64,000 bases of DNA from CAVREM01 sp963728825 (GCA_963728825.1 CAVSLA010000004.1:1116001-1180000); one strand, 5' to 3'. Shown: positions 37,430-46,717, counted from the stretch's first letter. Made by a program: numbers and translations. The notes: generated by a model from the letters alone, not told the origin.

Positions 37430-38323
37430 ATGATCAAGAGCATGACCGGGTTCGCGGCGACGACGGTTGAGGACGAGCGGGCGACGATTGCGGTGACGAT
37501 TCGTGCCCTCAACCACCGGCACCTGGATTTGCAGCTGCGAATGCCGCAGTCGCTGTCGGTCGTCGAACGGGATGTCCGTTCGCTGGTGTCGACGCGCATC
37601 GCGCGTGGTCGGGTCGAGTTGAGCGTCTCGATGCAGCTGCACAACGTGCCGGGCGTAGACGTCGAGTTCAACGAGGACTTTGCCGCGGCGCTCGAGGCCG
37701 CCCTCGCTCGCGCGCGTGAAAGGGGACTGGTGGCCGGTACGCTGACGCCCGGCGATCTCCTCCGGCTCCCGCAGGCTCTGACGATCCGTGAGCGTCAGGC
37801 AGGCGCTGATGAAGCCCTGATGGCGCAAGTCATGGGGCAGGCCCTGGCAGCAGTCGAAGCGACCCTGCTCGACCTCGACTCGATGCGGACTCGCGAGGGC
37901 GACCATCTCCGCGCCGATCTCGAGGAGCGCCGGACGCTCGTCGCCAACCTGGTCGAACGCATTGCGATCGCAGCCGACCAGGGACGGCAGGCGATGGAGC
38001 AGCGGCTGGCCGAACGCGTCCAGCAGCTGCGCGCCGATCTGCAGGCCGATGAAAATGCCGTTGCCCAGGAGATTGTCCGGACGGCATCGCGATCGGACAT
38101 CAGCGAGGAAGTGTCCCGCTTCCGCGGCCACGTGGCACACTGGGCCGCGTTGGCCGAAGCCGCCGAGCCGTGCGGCCGGAAGCTCGATTTCCTGCTGCAG
38201 GAGATGAACCGCGAAGTGAACACCATGGGTTCGAAGGCCGATGGTCTGCGCGTCTCGGAGCTCATCATCGCGGCCAAGGCCGAGCTCGAGAAGATGCGCG
38301 AGCAGGTCCAGAACGTTGAGTGA
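37430..38323 (+). CDS. yicC: YicC family endoribonuclease
   Basis: 297 residues beginning MIKSMTGFAATTVED, the conserved family opening. ALNHRHLDLQLRMP follows, and the C-terminal half ends with DFLLQEMNREVNTMGSKA and a helix to the end. The family includes an RNase that cleaves small RNAs such as RyhB. Its usual neighbours gmk and rpoZ follow. It overlaps the gmk start by 8 bases. Confidence 0.93.
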   Translation: MIKSMTGFAATTVEDERATIAVTIRALNHRHLDLQLRMPQSLSVVERDVRSLVSTRIARGRVELSVSMQLHNVPGVDVEFNEDFAAALEAALARARERGLVAGTLTPGDLLRLPQALTIRERQAGADEALMAQVMGQALAAVEATLLDLDSMRTREGDHLRADLEERRTLVANLVERIAIAADQGRQAMEQRLAERVQQLRADLQADENAVAQEIVRTASRSDISEEVSRFRGHVAHWAALAEAAEPCGRKLDFLLQEMNREVNTMGSKADGLRVSELIIAAKAELEKMREQVQNVE

Positions 38324-38951
38324 TCCCCCGACCGCCCCAGCGGGCCCACGCGGCCTGCTGTTCATCGTGTCCGCGCCGTCCGGCGCCGGCAAGACCACCC
38401 TTGTCGAGCGGCTGGCCGACCAGGTGCCCCGACTCAGAATGTCGCGGTCCTACACGTCACGGCCGGTGCGGCCGGGCGAAAGCGATGGGGTGGACTATAA
38501 TTTTGTGACACGCGATCGCTTCGAGGAGATGATCGCCGCCGGCGACTTCCTGGAGTGGGCCGAGGTGTTCGGCAACCTCTACGGCACCTGCGCGAGCGAC
38601 ACCGAGCGGCTGCTGGCCGCTGGCGACGATGTCGTGCTGGTGATCGACGTCCAGGGGGCGCGCAAGGTGCGCAGCCAGGGTGTGCCGACGACCACGGTCT
38701 TCGTCATGCCCCCGTCGTTCGACGTGCTCGAGCAGCGACTGCGCGGCAGAAGCAAGGACACCGACGCGGCGATCGAGAAGCGCCTCGAGGTGGCGCGCGA
38801 CGAGGTGGCGTCGTTCAAGGATTACGACTACCTCGTCATCAACGACGAGGTGGCCGGCTCAGTGGATCGGTTGCGCGCGATCGTGCTTGCCGAGCGCGCG
38901 CGCTTGCGGCGAATGCAAGCGGTTGCGGAACACATCGTAAGGACATTCTGA
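38316..38951 (+). CDS. gmk: Guanylate kinase
   Basis: 211 residues from TTG 38316. P-loop SAPSGAGKTTL near residue 18, SYTSRPVRPGESDGVDY (GMP binding), and DVQGARKVR near 105. It phosphorylates GMP to GDP. The TTG start overlaps yicC and the stop shares a base with the rpoZ ATG (TGATG), so translation through yicC-gmk-rpoZ is coupled. Confidence 0.94.
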   Translation: MSDPPTAPAGPRGLLFIVSAPSGAGKTTLVERLADQVPRLRMSRSYTSRPVRPGESDGVDYNFVTRDRFEEMIAAGDFLEWAEVFGNLYGTCASDTERLLAAGDDVVLVIDVQGARKVRSQGVPTTTVFVMPPSFDVLEQRLRGRSKDTDAAIEKRLEVARDEVASFKDYDYLVINDEVAGSVDRLRAIVLAERARLRRMQAVAEHIVRTF

Positions 38952-39166
38952 TGATTGATCGTTCCAAGCTGCATAATTCGTTCGAGTTCGTCGTCACCGC
39001 CGGCGCCCGTGCGCGGCAGCTCCTGGCTGGGTCGGTGCCGCGCGTCACCGTCGGCGAGCACAAGAAGACCACCGTCGCACAGAAAGAGGTGATGAGCGGC
39101 GCGGTCGAGAAGGTCGAACAGGTCGAACAGGGCGGACAGTCAGGCAACTCGCCGATCACCAGATAG
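38951..39166 (+). CDS. rpoZ: RNA polymerase omega subunit
   Basis: 71 residues. It has the omega core: FEFVVTAGARARQLLAG, then VPRVTVGEHKKTTVAQKEV. Omega binds the beta-prime subunit and aids core assembly. The position after gmk is the standard arrangement. The last residues (about NSPITR) run into the ATTACCCG repeat that follows. Confidence 0.9.
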   Translation: MIDRSKLHNSFEFVVTAGARARQLLAGSVPRVTVGEHKKTTVAQKEVMSGAVEKVEQVEQGGQSGNSPITR

Positions 39167-39190
39167 CCCGATTACCCGATTACCCAATTC
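39165..39190. repeat. ATTACCCG short repeat
   Basis: Three units of CCGATTAC, CCGATTAC and CCAATTCC with an 8-base period in the gap between rpoZ and coaBC. Another of the window's short-period junction repeats. Confidence 0.6.
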
Positions 39191-39192
39191 CA

Positions 39193-40419
39193 ATGCTTGT
39201 AGCCCTCGGGGTCACCGGCGGCATTGGCGCCTACAAGGCCGTGGAGGTCGCGCGCGGCTTGCAGAAAGGCGGCCATGAGGTCGTCGCGATCATGACGGCC
39301 GCGGCGACGCGGTTCGTCGGGCAGGTGACGTTCGAGGCGATCACGCGGCGGCGGGTCATCACCGATCAGTTCGAGCCGGGGGCCAACGCGGACATCGAGC
39401 ACATCGCGCTCGCGTCCTCGATTGATCTGCTGCTGATCGCTCCCGCGACCGCGAACATCATCGGTAAGCTGGCGAACGGAATCGCCGACGACTTTCTCTC
39501 CACGTTGTACACCGCGACGCGCGCGCCAGTCCTGGTCGCGCCCGCCATGAACACGCAGATGTTCGCCCACGAGGCGATCCGGCGCAATCTGGACACGCTG
39601 ACGGCGCGCGGCGTGCGGTTCGTCGAGCCCGGTGAAGGGTATCTGGCGTGCGGCTGGATCGGGAAGGGTCGCCTGGCAGAGCCGGAGGAAATCGTGGCGG
39701 CGGCCGAGGCGGTGCTCCGTCCCGCGGGACCGCTGCGCGGCGCGCGCGTGGTGGTGACCGCCGGCCCCACGTTCGAGGACTTCGATCCGGTTCGCTACAT
39801 CGGGAACCGATCGAGCGGCCGCATGGGGTTTGCGCTTGCCGGCGAGGCCGCGCGGCGCGGCGCCGAGGTGACGCTGATTGCCGGACCGACGGCCGTCCAG
39901 CCGCCGGCGGTTCGCGAAGTGATTCGCGTGCGCGGCGCGGCTGAAATGCACGGCGCCGTGCTGCATCACGCCGAACAGGCGGACGTCGTCATCATGGCCG
40001 CCGCCGTCGCCGACTACGCACCGCAGCAGCGGGCCAGTCAGAAAGTCGCCAAGCAGGGCGAGACGCTGACGTTGGTGCTGCAGAAGACGCCGGATATTCT
40101 GGCCGACCTCGGCGCGCGCCGGCGCGCGAGCGGCCGCGGTCCGCTGCTGGTCGGCTTTGCCGCCGAAACCCAGGACGTCATCGCTCGCGCCGCCGCCAAG
40201 CGCGAGGCGAAACAGGTCGATCTGATCGTCGCCAACGACGTGTCGCGGGAAGATGCCGGCTTCGACGTCGAGACCAACGCCGTGACGATCGTCAGTGGCG
40301 ACGGCGTCGAGACGCTGCCGCTGCAGTCGAAGGACCGCGTGGCGATCGACATCCTCCATCGAATCGAGAAGCTGCTTGAATCCCGATCAAATCAGGGAAC
40401 ATCTCCGCTTCGCGGCTGA
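39193..40419 (+). CDS. coaBC: Bifunctional phosphopantothenoylcysteine decarboxylase/synthetase CoaBC
   Basis: 408 residues. The N-terminal flavin decarboxylase half (1-185) has GVTGGIGAYKAVEVAR, the catalytic-region His near DIEHIALA, PAMNTQMF, and the Cys in YLACGWIGKGRL. The CTP-dependent synthetase half (about 186-400) has TAGPTFEDFDPVRYIGNRSSGRMG split across that turn and MAAAVADYAP, with the Asn in IVANDVSREDAGF. It makes 4'-phosphopantetheine for coenzyme A. It overlaps the UDG gene by 44 bases. Confidence 0.95.
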   Translation: MLVALGVTGGIGAYKAVEVARGLQKGGHEVVAIMTAAATRFVGQVTFEAITRRRVITDQFEPGANADIEHIALASSIDLLLIAPATANIIGKLANGIADDFLSTLYTATRAPVLVAPAMNTQMFAHEAIRRNLDTLTARGVRFVEPGEGYLACGWIGKGRLAEPEEIVAAAEAVLRPAGPLRGARVVVTAGPTFEDFDPVRYIGNRSSGRMGFALAGEAARRGAEVTLIAGPTAVQPPAVREVIRVRGAAEMHGAVLHHAEQADVVIMAAAVADYAPQQRASQKVAKQGETLTLVLQKTPDILADLGARRRASGRGPLLVGFAAETQDVIARAAAKREAKQVDLIVANDVSREDAGFDVETNAVTIVSGDGVETLPLQSKDRVAIDILHRIEKLLESRSNQGTSPLRG

Positions 40420-41122
40420 ACTGGGCGTCGCGGGCGTGAGCCAGGATCCGGTCTGGAGAAGCCGGTCGGACGGCCAGACAGGGGCGCCGGACCAGGCTGG
40501 CGTGGGAGGCCCGACCGCGGCGGAACACCCGAGTGGCGACAACGAACCGGCCGTGAGGGTGTTCACGAACGCCGCCGAGGCCCTCTCGGCCATCCGGGCC
40601 GACATCGGCGACTGCACACGCTGCAAGCTGCACACGCTCGGCCGCAAGCAGGTCGTGTTCGGTGTCGGCAATCCGCAGGCCGACCTGATGTTCGTCGGCG
40701 AGGCGCCCGGTGCTGACGAAGATGTCCAGGGGGAGCCGTTTGTCGGGCGCGCCGGTCAGCTGCTGACGAAGATTATCGAGGCGATCGACTTGCGGCGCGA
40801 CGATGTCTACATCGCGAACGTCATCAAGTGCCGGCCGCCGCAGAACCGCAATCCGGAACAGGACGAGGTCGAGACCTGCGAACCGTTCCTCTTTCAACAG
40901 ATCGACGTCATCAAGCCGAAGGTCATCGTCGCGCTCGGCACCTTCGCGGCGCGCGCCCTGCTGCGCACGCTCGATCCGATCTCCCGTCTCCGCGGCCGTG
41001 TGTTCGCGTATCGGGGCGCGAAGCTCATTCCGACGTTTCACCCGGCGTACCTCCTGCGGAACCCTTCATCGAAGCGCGAAGTGTGGGAGGATATGAAGCT
41101 GGTTCGCTCGCTGCTCCAGTGA
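40376..41122 (+). CDS. Type-4 uracil-DNA glycosylase with 4Fe-4S cluster
   Basis: 248 residues from TTG 40376. The first 70 residues are variable and Pro/Gly-rich. The catalytic domain has C-x2-C in CTRCKLH near 82, GEAPGADEDVQGEPFVGRAG near 108, the second Cys pair CRPPQNRNPEQDEVETC near 145-161, and the His motif TFHPAYLL near 225. It excises uracil from DNA. The overlap with coaBC is long but the frame shows clear coding character from residue 55 onward; the start could be later. Confidence 0.9.
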   Translation: MNPDQIREHLRFAAELGVAGVSQDPVWRSRSDGQTGAPDQAGVGGPTAAEHPSGDNEPAVRVFTNAAEALSAIRADIGDCTRCKLHTLGRKQVVFGVGNPQADLMFVGEAPGADEDVQGEPFVGRAGQLLTKIIEAIDLRRDDVYIANVIKCRPPQNRNPEQDEVETCEPFLFQQIDVIKPKVIVALGTFAARALLRTLDPISRLRGRVFAYRGAKLIPTFHPAYLLRNPSSKREVWEDMKLVRSLLQ

Positions 41123-41132
41123 CCTCACCCAG

Positions 41133-41150
41133 GCGGACCTGAAGGTCCGC
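41133..41150. repeat. Palindrome GCGGACCT-GA-AGGTCCGC
   Basis: Perfect 8-base stem with a 2-base loop in the 40-base gap between the UDG gene and priA. It is related in sequence to the GGCGGGTCC palindromes at 30913, 55595 and 62867. Confidence 0.65.
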
Positions 41151-41162
41151 ACGGCACCTCCT

Positions 41163-43397
41163 GTGTTGATCCGCGTCGCCGTGCCCGTCCCCACGCTGGA
41201 CCTGCTGACCTATCTCGTGCCGCCCGATCTCCCGGTACCGGTGATCGGTGCGCGCGTCGTCGTGCCGGTCGGTGGACGTTCGGTGACCGGCATCGTGGTC
41301 GAGATCGACGCGAAGCAGGACCCGGTCCTCGAGGGCAAGGACTTGAAGGCCGTTCGACAGATCCTCGACGATAGCCCGTTCGTGCCGGCCGAGGTCGTCT
41401 CGCTCGCGCGATGGACGGCGGAGTATTACGCCGGCGGCGCCGGCGCCGCGATTACCGCAGTGCTGCCGCCAAAGACCCGGAGTGCGCGAGCGGATGCGCA
41501 CAAGACGGTGCGGGTCATTGTCCTGACGGCGGCTGGTCTCGAACGCGGCGCAGGCACGCTCGACGCATACACGCAGAAACAGGTCGAGGCGATCCGCGTG
41601 CTCGCGGGATCGCCGGCCGGCATCCCGGCGCCACAGTTGACGGCGCGCGGGATCACGAGCGATACCATCGCGCGACTGAAGAGGCATGGACTGGTCAGCG
41701 TCCGGCAGGACCGCGTCGATCGCGATCCCTTCGAGATGGCCTCGTTGAAAGCCGCACCGGCCGATCCGGCGAGGCGGCTCTCAGCGGATCAGGACGAGGC
41801 GCTGTCGCGACTGCGAGCGCTGGCCGTCGCGCGCAGCTTCCGGGTTGCGCTCCTGCATGGTGTGACCGGGAGCGGCAAGACCGAGGTCTACCTTCGACTG
41901 TCGGCGGCGGTCCGCGACGGCGGCCGGAACGTGCTGATGCTCGTTCCGGAGATCGCGCTGACTCCGGCCGTCGCCTTCCTGTTCCGGCAGACCTTCGGCG
42001 ATCGCGTCGCCATCCAGCACAGCGGGCTGTCCGACGGGGAGCGGCACGATCAGTGGCAGCGCATCAGGCGTGGAGAAGTGTCCGTGGTGGTCGGCACCAG
42101 GTCGGCGATCTACGCGCCCCTCGATCGCCTCGGCCTGATCATCGTCGACGAGGAACACGACAGCTCGTACAAGCAGGAGGAGAGCCCCCGCTACAACGGA
42201 CGCGATGTCGCGATCGTCAGGGGACAGCGCGCCGGCGCGCTCGTGGTGCTCGGCTCGGCGACGCCAGCCATGGAGACGTATTTCAACGCGATCAACGGCA
42301 AGTACGAACGCATCGTGCTGCAGCATCGCATCCTGGACAGGCCGCTGGCGGAGGTGTCGGTCGTCGACATGCGTGCCGAGTACGCCGACGGCGGCCCCGA
42401 CGTCGTGGTGAGCCGTGCTCTGACGGCGGCAATCGAGCGTCGGCTGACGAACGGCGAGCAGTCGCTGCTGCTGTTGAACCGGCGCGGTTTTGCCACGGCC
42501 GTGTTCTGCCGGCAGTGCGCGGGCACCGTGGATTGTCCCAACTGCAGCGTCTCGCTGGTGATTCATGGCGAGGGCCACGCGCGGCGCGCCCGCTGTCATT
42601 ACTGCAACTACACCGCCCGAGTGCCGGCCAAGTGCGCCTCGTGCGCCGCTCCGTATCTGGAGCAGACGGGTTTCGGCACGGAACGGGTCGAGGCGGAAGT
42701 CAGGCGTCTCTGTCCGGAGGCGCGCGTTGCCCGCCTCGATCGGGACGCCGTCCGGCGCAAAGGTTCGCTGACGGCGCTGCTGTCACGTTTCCGCGACGGC
42801 GGGATCGACGTGCTGGTCGGTACCCAGATGATCGCCAAGGGGCACGACTTTCCGAACGTGACGCTGGTCGGCGTCATTTCGGCGGACGTGGGACTGGGCA
42901 TGGCCGACTTCCGGGCCTCGGAAAGGACCTTTCAGCTTTTGACTCAGGTTGCGGGGAGAGCCGGCCGCGGCGAACAGCCGGGCCAGGCGATCGTGCAGAC
43001 CCTCTATCCCGACCATTACAGCATCCAGCTCGCGTGCCGGCAGGACTACCCCGCCTTTTACGAACGCGAGCTGCAGTTCCGCCGGGCGATGCGGTATCCG
43101 CCGTTTGTCTCGCTGATCAACACCGTGGTCCGGTCGCGCACCTTCGGCGGAGCGATGGACGACGCGGCCGACGTGGTGCAGCGACTACGGGAGGACCCTG
43201 GACCGCGCCGCGACTTCCATGTGCTCGGGCCCGCCCCGCCGCCGCTCGGCCGGTTGCGCGGCGAGTACCGCGCCCAGCTGCTGTTGAAGGGAACGAACCG
43301 GCGCCAGATGCGTGACGCGCTGCTGGCCGCCATCGGGTCCCGGCCGGAGATCGCGCGGCGGACGACAGTGGACGTCGATCCGGTGAGCGTGCTGTAG
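41163..43397 (+). CDS. priA: Primosomal protein N' (replication restart helicase PriA)
   Basis: 744 residues from GTG 41163. N-terminal 3'-end-binding domain (VPVPTLDLLTYLVPP), then helicase motifs: Walker A GVTGSGKTEVYL near 240, DEEHDSSYKQEE near 325, and GSATPAMET. The zinc-binding region has four Cys pairs: CRQC, CPNC, CHYC and CASC (about 450-495). It remodels stalled forks and loads the replisome. It converges on the site-2 protease gene over a repeat. Confidence 0.95.
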   Translation: MLIRVAVPVPTLDLLTYLVPPDLPVPVIGARVVVPVGGRSVTGIVVEIDAKQDPVLEGKDLKAVRQILDDSPFVPAEVVSLARWTAEYYAGGAGAAITAVLPPKTRSARADAHKTVRVIVLTAAGLERGAGTLDAYTQKQVEAIRVLAGSPAGIPAPQLTARGITSDTIARLKRHGLVSVRQDRVDRDPFEMASLKAAPADPARRLSADQDEALSRLRALAVARSFRVALLHGVTGSGKTEVYLRLSAAVRDGGRNVLMLVPEIALTPAVAFLFRQTFGDRVAIQHSGLSDGERHDQWQRIRRGEVSVVVGTRSAIYAPLDRLGLIIVDEEHDSSYKQEESPRYNGRDVAIVRGQRAGALVVLGSATPAMETYFNAINGKYERIVLQHRILDRPLAEVSVVDMRAEYADGGPDVVVSRALTAAIERRLTNGEQSLLLLNRRGFATAVFCRQCAGTVDCPNCSVSLVIHGEGHARRARCHYCNYTARVPAKCASCAAPYLEQTGFGTERVEAEVRRLCPEARVARLDRDAVRRKGSLTALLSRFRDGGIDVLVGTQMIAKGHDFPNVTLVGVISADVGLGMADFRASERTFQLLTQVAGRAGRGEQPGQAIVQTLYPDHYSIQLACRQDYPAFYERELQFRRAMRYPPFVSLINTVVRSRTFGGAMDDAADVVQRLREDPGPRRDFHVLGPAPPPLGRLRGEYRAQLLLKGTNRRQMRDALLAAIGSRPEIARRTTVDVDPVSVL

Positions 43398-43494
43398 ACA
43401 CAAAGACACCAAAGACACAAAGGACACAAAGGACACAGAGGACGCAAGCAGAGGCAGCCTTGGTGTCCTTAGTGTCCTTGGTGTTCTGTTTTGT
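43398..43494. repeat. AAAGGACAC short-period inverted array between convergent genes
   Basis: Units such as AAAGACACC, AAAGACAC and AAAGGACAC run to about 43440; after a 16-base spacer the complement appears as TTGGTGTCCTTAGTGTCC and more. The two halves can pair over about 25 bases. It lies exactly between the stops of priA and the site-2 protease gene and may end transcription from both sides. Confidence 0.75.
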
Positions 43495-44376
43495 CTACTG
43501 ATTGATCAGGAACTCGACCGGCACCGGTGTGAAGCACACGGCGAACATGAACACCGCAAATGCCGCCAGGGCGCGGCGGCGGCTGTCGAGGGGAACATCT
43601 TCGTCGATGGTGCGGGGGTGGCGCGGGCCAACGACAATCAACATGATGATCATCAGGACGGTCCAGACGATCCAGTTGGTGGACATGAAGCACAAACCGG
43701 CGGCGACCACGATCATCGCGATCGTCACGTAGGTGGAGCGGCGGCCCAGCACCGCGTAGGCGATGTGCCCGCCATCGAGCTGGCCGATCGGAAAGAGATT
43801 GAGAGCGGTGGCCAGCATGCCGAACCAGGCCGCGACCGCGACCGAGCTCATGCCGACCGTCTGATCGGTCGGCAACGGCCCCCACACCAGATACGCGGCC
43901 GCCTTGATCAGCAGCGGCTCGCCAAACCAGATGCCGGTGCCCTGGATCGGGACGACTTCCGAGAGCGAGATCCCCAGAAACAGGGCGGGGACGGTGACCA
44001 GAAATCCGGCGATCGGTCCGGCGATGCCGATGTCGAACAGCATGCGCTTGGTCGAAATCGGCTCGCGGATTCTGATGACCGCGCCGAGCGTCCCGAAGAA
44101 AAACGGGGACGGCAGAAAGTAGGGCAGGCTCGCGTCGACGTCATAATAGCGGCAGGCGAAGTAGTGGCCGAGTTCATGGGCGCCGAGGATGCCGATGATG
44201 GTGGCCGCATACGCCCAGCCGTTGCCGAAGAACAGCGTGCCCATGAACCACGTGCTGCCCATCGTGCCGAGCAGCAGCGCTACGTGGATCCAGACGCGAT
44301 TTTGAAACTTGCGGCGCGGAGGCCACGGCAGGTCGGTTGGTGGGCCGAGCGGCCCGGGGTCGCGGAGAGGTTCCAA
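43495..44376 (-). CDS. Site-2 protease family (M50) membrane metalloprotease
   Basis: 293 residues from TTG 44374-44376. Zinc motif HELGH near residue 66 and the second ligand motif NLFPIGQLDGGH near 194-205, with about six membrane helices. The core is the Rip/SpoIVFB-like fold with no PDZ domain. It would cleave a membrane-embedded substrate, perhaps an anti-sigma factor; none is nearby. HU lies 21 bases upstream on the same strand. Confidence 0.92.
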   Translation of the reverse strand: MEPLRDPGPLGPPTDLPWPPRRKFQNRVWIHVALLLGTMGSTWFMGTLFFGNGWAYAATIIGILGAHELGHYFACRYYDVDASLPYFLPSPFFFGTLGAVIRIREPISTKRMLFDIGIAGPIAGFLVTVPALFLGISLSEVVPIQGTGIWFGEPLLIKAAAYLVWGPLPTDQTVGMSSVAVAAWFGMLATALNLFPIGQLDGGHIAYAVLGRRSTYVTIAMIVVAAGLCFMSTNWIVWTVLMIIMLIVVGPRHPRTIDEDVPLDSRRRALAAFAVFMFAVCFTPVPVEFLINQ

Positions 44377-44397
44377 CGGATCTGAGGGTACTCGTGC

Positions 44398-44667
44398 TTA
44401 GCCGATGTTCTGCAGGTCTTTGCCGGGCTTGAAACGGATCGTGCGTCCGGGTGGAATCCGCACTTCCTTGCCGGTGCGCGGGTTGCGCCCGATGCCGCGC
44501 TTGCGCGGCTTCACCTGGAAGACCCCGAATCCGCGCAGCTCGATCCGCTCGCCGCGCTGCATGGAGGTACGCATCGCGTCGAATACCGCATCGACCGCCA
44601 CCTCAGCTTTGACTTTGGTGATATCGGCGATCTTCGACACTTCGTTGACGATGTCGACCTTGATCAT
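44398..44667 (-). CDS. HU/IHF family DNA-binding protein
   Basis: 89 residues from ATG 44665-44667, the standard HU length. The signature GFGVFQVKPRKRGIGRNPRTG is the DNA-contacting arm (split here by family motif), with the helical body MIKVDIVNEVSKIADITK. It bends and compacts DNA. GGAGAC lies before the start. A strong sigma-70 type promoter is at 44696-44724; upstream in-frame codons as far as 44712 lie past that promoter and are not used. Confidence 0.95.
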   Translation of the reverse strand: MIKVDIVNEVSKIADITKVKAEVAVDAVFDAMRTSMQRGERIELRGFGVFQVKPRKRGIGRNPRTGKEVRIPPGRTIRFKPGKDLQNIG

Positions 44668-44695
44668 GCTTAGGGTCTCCTGTCGGCTTGTAACT

Positions 44696-44724
44696 ACTAT
44701 AGATTGTGTCACTTACGCTGTCAA
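44696..44724 (-). promoter_or_regulatory. Consensus promoter of the HU gene
   Basis: On the minus strand TTGACA (44719-44724), a 17-base spacer and TATAGT (44696-44701). This is the best promoter match in the window and gives a leader of about 25 bases with its own ribosome-binding site. Confidence 0.8.
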
Positions 44725-44745
44725 GGCTGAGGCTAAATTGATTTC

Positions 44746-46149
44746 GTGATGGCGCGGAAACCAGGAGCGGTCGTGCTCGTCGGACGTCCGAACGTCGGAA
44801 AGTCGACCCTCTTCAACCGTATGACTGGCTCGCGGCGCGCGATCGTGGCGCCGGTGGCCGGCACAACCAGAGACGCCTTGGAACGTCCGGTCACGTGGGG
44901 ACGCTCCGCGTTCACGGTCTTCGATACGGGCGGGTTGTACGGCGCGAGCGAGGATCCGCTGCACGATCTGGTCGTCCGGCAGGGGCAGCGCGCAATTGCC
45001 GGCGCCGACTTGCTCGTCTTTCTGGTCGATGGACGCGAGGGGCTCGTGTCAGGCGACCAGACGATCGCGCGCGAGCTCCGGCATACGGCGCTGCCGGTGA
45101 TCCTCGCGGTCAACAAGACCGACGACAAGCGCGGGCGCGCCGGCGTCGCCGAGTTCTACGAGCTCGGATTCGAGCCGGTGGTCGAAATCTCGGCCGAACA
45201 CGGCGACGGCGTGGCCGATCTTCTCGATGAGATCGTGAAAGGGCTCACGGCGAAGGGCTTAGGGCTGATCTCGGACATGGAGTCACCGCACGAAGACACG
45301 TCGGCTCGCACCCTTGGCTCTCAGCCATCAGCGCAGCGCGATTCGGAGATTGCTGTAGCGATCATCGGCCGGCCCAACGTCGGCAAGTCCTCGATTCTCA
45401 ATCGCTTATTGAAAGAAGAGCGCGTGCTCGTCAGCGAGATGCCTGGCACGACCCGCGACGCCATCGACGCCGTCCTCACCTGGCACCGCCGCCGATTCCG
45501 GATTGTCGATACGGCCGGCATGCGCCGCGCCGGGCGGGTGCGCAGCGGCGGCGCCGTGGAGCTGGTCAGCGTCGCGTCGGCCAAGAAGGCGATCTTCGAC
45601 GCCGACGTCGTGGCGCTGGTGATCGACGCGGTCGAGGGACCGACCGATCAGGATGCGGCGATCGGCGGCGAGGCCGATCGCGCCGGACGGGGGATCGTCA
45701 TCGTGGCCAACAAGTGGGATCTGGTCAAAAGCCAGGATCAGACCTTCGTCAAGAAATTCGACGAGGAGGTGCGCCGCCGGATGAAGTTTCTCGATTACGC
45801 ACCGATCCTTCATATCTCGGCGTTGACCGGTGAGCGCACGACGAAAGTGGTCGAGACGATCGATCGAATCGCGGCCGCGCGGCGCAAGCGCGTCCCGACC
45901 CCGGCGCTGAATCGCTTCCTCGAGACGGTTACGGCGGCCAACCCGCCGGTCAGCCCCGGTCGCAGGCACGTGCGAATCATGTACGCCGCCCAGACGGGCA
46001 CGGCCCCGCCGACGTTCGTGTTTTTCACCAATGTGGCGACGACGTTTCACTTTTCCTATGAGAGGTTCCTGTTGAATCAGATCAGGGAGCACTTCGGCTT
46101 CGTCGGGTCGCCGATCCGCATCCAGGTGCGGCGCCGCGCGAAGAAGTGA
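44746..46149 (+). CDS. der: Ribosome biogenesis GTPase Der (EngA)
   Basis: 467 residues. Two GTPase domains: G1 sites GRPNVGKSTL (about 12) and GRPNVGKSSI (about 206), G3 DTGG and DTAG, G4 NKTD and NKWD. A KH-like C-terminal domain follows (NPPVSPGRRHVRIMYAAQ). It assembles the 50S subunit. GTG 44746 and ATG 44749 are both possible starts. The linker between the G domains (about 168-200) contains a stretch resembling the AGGGCTA heptamer repeat. Confidence 0.96.
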   Translation: MMARKPGAVVLVGRPNVGKSTLFNRMTGSRRAIVAPVAGTTRDALERPVTWGRSAFTVFDTGGLYGASEDPLHDLVVRQGQRAIAGADLLVFLVDGREGLVSGDQTIARELRHTALPVILAVNKTDDKRGRAGVAEFYELGFEPVVEISAEHGDGVADLLDEIVKGLTAKGLGLISDMESPHEDTSARTLGSQPSAQRDSEIAVAIIGRPNVGKSSILNRLLKEERVLVSEMPGTTRDAIDAVLTWHRRRFRIVDTAGMRRAGRVRSGGAVELVSVASAKKAIFDADVVALVIDAVEGPTDQDAAIGGEADRAGRGIVIVANKWDLVKSQDQTFVKKFDEEVRRRMKFLDYAPILHISALTGERTTKVVETIDRIAAARRKRVPTPALNRFLETVTAANPPVSPGRRHVRIMYAAQTGTAPPTFVFFTNVATTFHFSYERFLLNQIREHFGFVGSPIRIQVRRRAKK

Positions 46150-46171
46150 GTGCGCTGGCGGCGCTCTCGGC

Positions 46172-46177
46172 TATAAT
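46172..46177 (+). promoter_or_regulatory. TATAAT -10 box of the MerR-family gene
   Basis: A perfect TATAAT lies 18 bases before ATG 46196. No good -35 hexamer is present at 17 bases. Confidence 0.5.
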
Positions 46178-46195
46178 TCTCTGACCGCATTCAAG

Positions 46196-46717
46196 ATGTC
46201 GGATTCGCTCGCCCAGATGGAGATTCCGAACCGCGCGTTGTTCAAGGCGGCCGAGGTGTGCGACCTCGTCAAGGTCCAGCCGTACGTCCTGCGCTCGTGG
46301 GAAGCCGAGTTTCCCGATCTGGGCGTCTCAAAAACCGCCGGCGGGCCGCGCATTTACCGCCGGGCCGACGTGGAGCAGGTCGCTCGAATCAAGCACATGC
46401 TGCTCGTCGACGGTCTGACGCTGGCCGGCGCCCGGCGAAAGCTCGAGGAAGACTCGATGCCGGTGGCCGCCGACATGCCGGTCATCGACGAGCTGATCGG
46501 TCGTAACACCCGGGAGCGGCTGACCGAGATCAAGCGGGGCCTGCGCGCAATCCTCGAGCTGCTGGCGGGGAACGTGCGAGCGAAGGAGTTTCTGTTGACC
46601 GCGCCACCAGCCGGCGTGCCGGCGCGTCGCGCGCCCGCGGCGCGTGGCAAGCCCTCCCGCGTCAAGCCGATCGCGGGCCGGCGCGGAACCCCCAACCGCC
46701 GGAAGCGATCGGCATAG
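46196..46717 (+). CDS. MerR family transcriptional regulator
   Basis: 173 residues. MerR-type helix-turn-helix: FKAAEVCDLVKVQPYVLRSW, then FPDLGVSKTAGGPRIYRRADVEQV and LLVDGLTLAGARRKLE (about 15-85). The C-terminal third is Arg/Pro-rich and lacks a ligand-binding domain. This family member is commonly found between an HU/IHF gene and tRNA-Pro in Acidobacteriota and Deltaproteobacteria, as here. Ligand and targets are unknown. Confidence 0.92.
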   Translation: MSDSLAQMEIPNRALFKAAEVCDLVKVQPYVLRSWEAEFPDLGVSKTAGGPRIYRRADVEQVARIKHMLLVDGLTLAGARRKLEEDSMPVAADMPVIDELIGRNTRERLTEIKRGLRAILELLAGNVRAKEFLLTAPPAGVPARRAPAARGKPSRVKPIAGRRGTPNRRKRSA

